Shown here: positions 63,047 through 64,000 of the stretch, in pieces
How positions within the stretch are numbered: position 1 is the stretch's first letter
Layout of the letters: each line of letters starts with the position of its first letter
Assembly (NCBI RefSeq): GCF_003058055.1
Contig: NZ_QBTZ01000001.1
Span: forward strand, 560,501-624,500
DNA from: Acidovorax sp. 107
Lineage (GTDB): Bacteria > Pseudomonadota > Gammaproteobacteria > Burkholderiales > Burkholderiaceae_C
DNA length: 64,000 nucleotides
Direction: 5' to 3'
Notes under the pieces: model-generated
What the model saw: the letters and a program-made list of their open reading frames with translations, nothing else
Told to the model about the DNA's origin: nothing
Databases searched by the model: none
Translations under genes and position numbers: made by a program

Positions 63047-64000
63047 CGGCGCGGTGCGAACCGGCCGGCGCGCCCGCCCCGGCCCCCATGAGCGTGTTCG
63101 AGCGCTACCTCACGGTGTGGGTGTTGCTGTGCATCGTGGTGGGCATTGCGCTGGGACAGTTCTTGCCGTCGATGTTCCAGGCCGTGGGCCGCATGGAGAT
63201 CGCCAAGGTCAACCTGCCCGTGGGCCTGCTGATCTGGGTGATGGTCATCCCCATGCTGGTGAAGGTGGACTTCAGCGCATTGGGCGAAGTGCGCAAGCAC
63301 GCCCGGGGCATCGGTGTGACGCTGGTGGTGAACTGGCTGGTCAAGCCGTTTTCGATGGCGCTGCTGGGCTGGCTGTTCATCCGCCACTGGTTTGCGCCCT
63401 ACCTGCCTGCCGACCAGCTGGACAGCTACATCGCAGGCCTCATCCTGCTGGCGGCCGCGCCCTGCACGGCCATGGTGTTCGTTTGGAGCCGACTCACTGG
63501 CGGCGACCCGCTGTTCACGCTGTCGCAGGTGGCACTGAACGACAGCATCATGGTGGTCGCGTTTGCGCCGCTGGTGGCGTTCTTGCTGGGCATCTCGGCC
63601 ATCACCGTGCCGTGGGACACTTTGCTGACCTCGGTGGTGCTCTACATCGTGATCCCGGTGGTGCTGGCCCAGTGGCTACGCCGGTCGCTGCTGGCCCAGG
63701 GGCAGGCGGTGTTCGATGCCGTCATGGCGCGCATGGGGCCCTGGTCCATTGCGGCGCTGCTGGCCACGCTGGTGCTGCTGTTTGCGTTCCAGGGCCAGGC
63801 CATCCTGCAGCAGCCGCTGGTGATTGCGCTGCTGGCGGTGCCCATCCTGATCCAGGTGTTCTTCAACGCGGGGCTGGCCTACTGGCTCAATCGCGCGGTG
63901 GGGGAGAAGCACAGCGTGGCCTGCCCATCGGCACTGATCGGCGCCTCCAACTTCTTCGAGCTGGCGGTGGCAGCTGCCATCAGCCTGTTCGGCTTTCATT
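63043..64000 (+). CDS. arsB: ACR3 family arsenite efflux transporter (cut by window edge)
   Basis: The frame runs off the right edge after about 319 codons. The product has eight or more helices, with the ACR3 motif LAAAPCTAMVFVWSRLTGGD holding the conserved cysteine, and GASNFFELAVAAAISLFG at the visible end. It exports arsenite across the inner membrane. The start ATG at 63043 overlaps the arsC stop; ATG 63088 (MSVFERYL) is an alternative and closer to typical family starts. The symbol arsB is often given to this gene, but the family is ACR3. Confidence 0.93.
   Translation, partial: MTARCEPAGAPAPAPMSVFERYLTVWVLLCIVVGIALGQFLPSMFQAVGRMEIAKVNLPVGLLIWVMVIPMLVKVDFSALGEVRKHARGIGVTLVVNWLVKPFSMALLGWLFIRHWFAPYLPADQLDSYIAGLILLAAAPCTAMVFVWSRLTGGDPLFTLSQVALNDSIMVVAFAPLVAFLLGISAITVPWDTLLTSVVLYIVIPVVLAQWLRRSLLAQGQAVFDAVMARMGPWSIAALLATLVLLFAFQGQAILQQPLVIALLAVPILIQVFFNAGLAYWLNRAVGEKHSVACPSALIGASNFFELAVAAAISLFGFH

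Noticed and set aside
1..64000. CRISPR arrays, insertion sequences, prophage or integron parts
   Set aside because: No spaced identical repeats of CRISPR type, no transposase or integrase motifs, and no attachment-site duplication were seen.

Overview
The window is a stretch of high-GC chromosome from a betaproteobacterium, most likely Burkholderiales/Comamonadaceae (Acidovorax-like). This is inferred from the gene content (three sets of TRAP components, flhDC, hemCDXY, tupBCA, gcdH beside a CaiB-type transferase, ACR3 arsenic resistance) and from a dispersed repeat whose core resembles ATAGCTGCCAGCGC...CACTAGCGCT. No phage, transposase, integrase or CRISPR array was seen, and gene order looks like ordinary chromosomal backbone.

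Layout. 1-7.4 kb: a divergently regulated sugar-acid cluster on the minus strand (TRAP P, XylD-like dehydratase, XylX-like FAH protein, TRAP Q and M) facing a GbpR-like LysR regulator. 7.4-9 kb: a small conserved protein, then an FMN riboswitch driving ribH. 9-14.7 kb: a chemoreceptor, a CaiB/BaiF CoA-transferase, glutaryl-CoA dehydrogenase and its divergent LysR gene. 14.7-25.3 kb: a lipoprotein, tRNA-Leu(CAA), cysM, a Nudix hydrolase, tusA, galU, valS, an M48 peptidase and a VOC protein. 25.5-27.4 kb: a cytochrome b561 gene with two YceI genes. 27.8-32 kb: hemC-hemD-hemX-hemY, transcribed away from ppc (32-35 kb). 35-39.6 kb: a small secreted protein, an AI-2E family permease, a lipoprotein plus FlgO-like pair, and flhDC. 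39.9-43.1 kb: a sulfurtransferase, a DMT permease and a Rieske oxygenase. 43.4-46.6 kb: xseB-ispA-dxs, which supplies isoprenoid precursors. 46.8-51 kb: a TakP-like TRAP binding protein convergent with its likely QM permease. 51.1-55.4 kb: tungstate uptake (TupR, TupBCA) with a ModA-like lipoprotein. 55.5-61.5 kb: a tightly packed six-gene minus-strand operon (EAL protein, saccharopine-dehydrogenase-like protein, SRPBCC, DoxX-like, DUF2269, ABC1 kinase). 61.6 kb to the end: arsR-arsI-arsC-ACR3, with the transporter cut by the window edge.

The most unusual signal is the repeat. I can align eleven copies of a roughly 65-bp, imperfectly palindromic element, about one per 6 kb. Most lie between genes. 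One is in frame inside hemD (about residues 75-96). One encodes most of the TupA signal peptide. Three (before dxs, the Nudix gene and caiB) sit directly upstream of the start codon and leave no visible Shine-Dalgarno sequence. All of this is alignment by eye; genome-wide counts and any function are untested.
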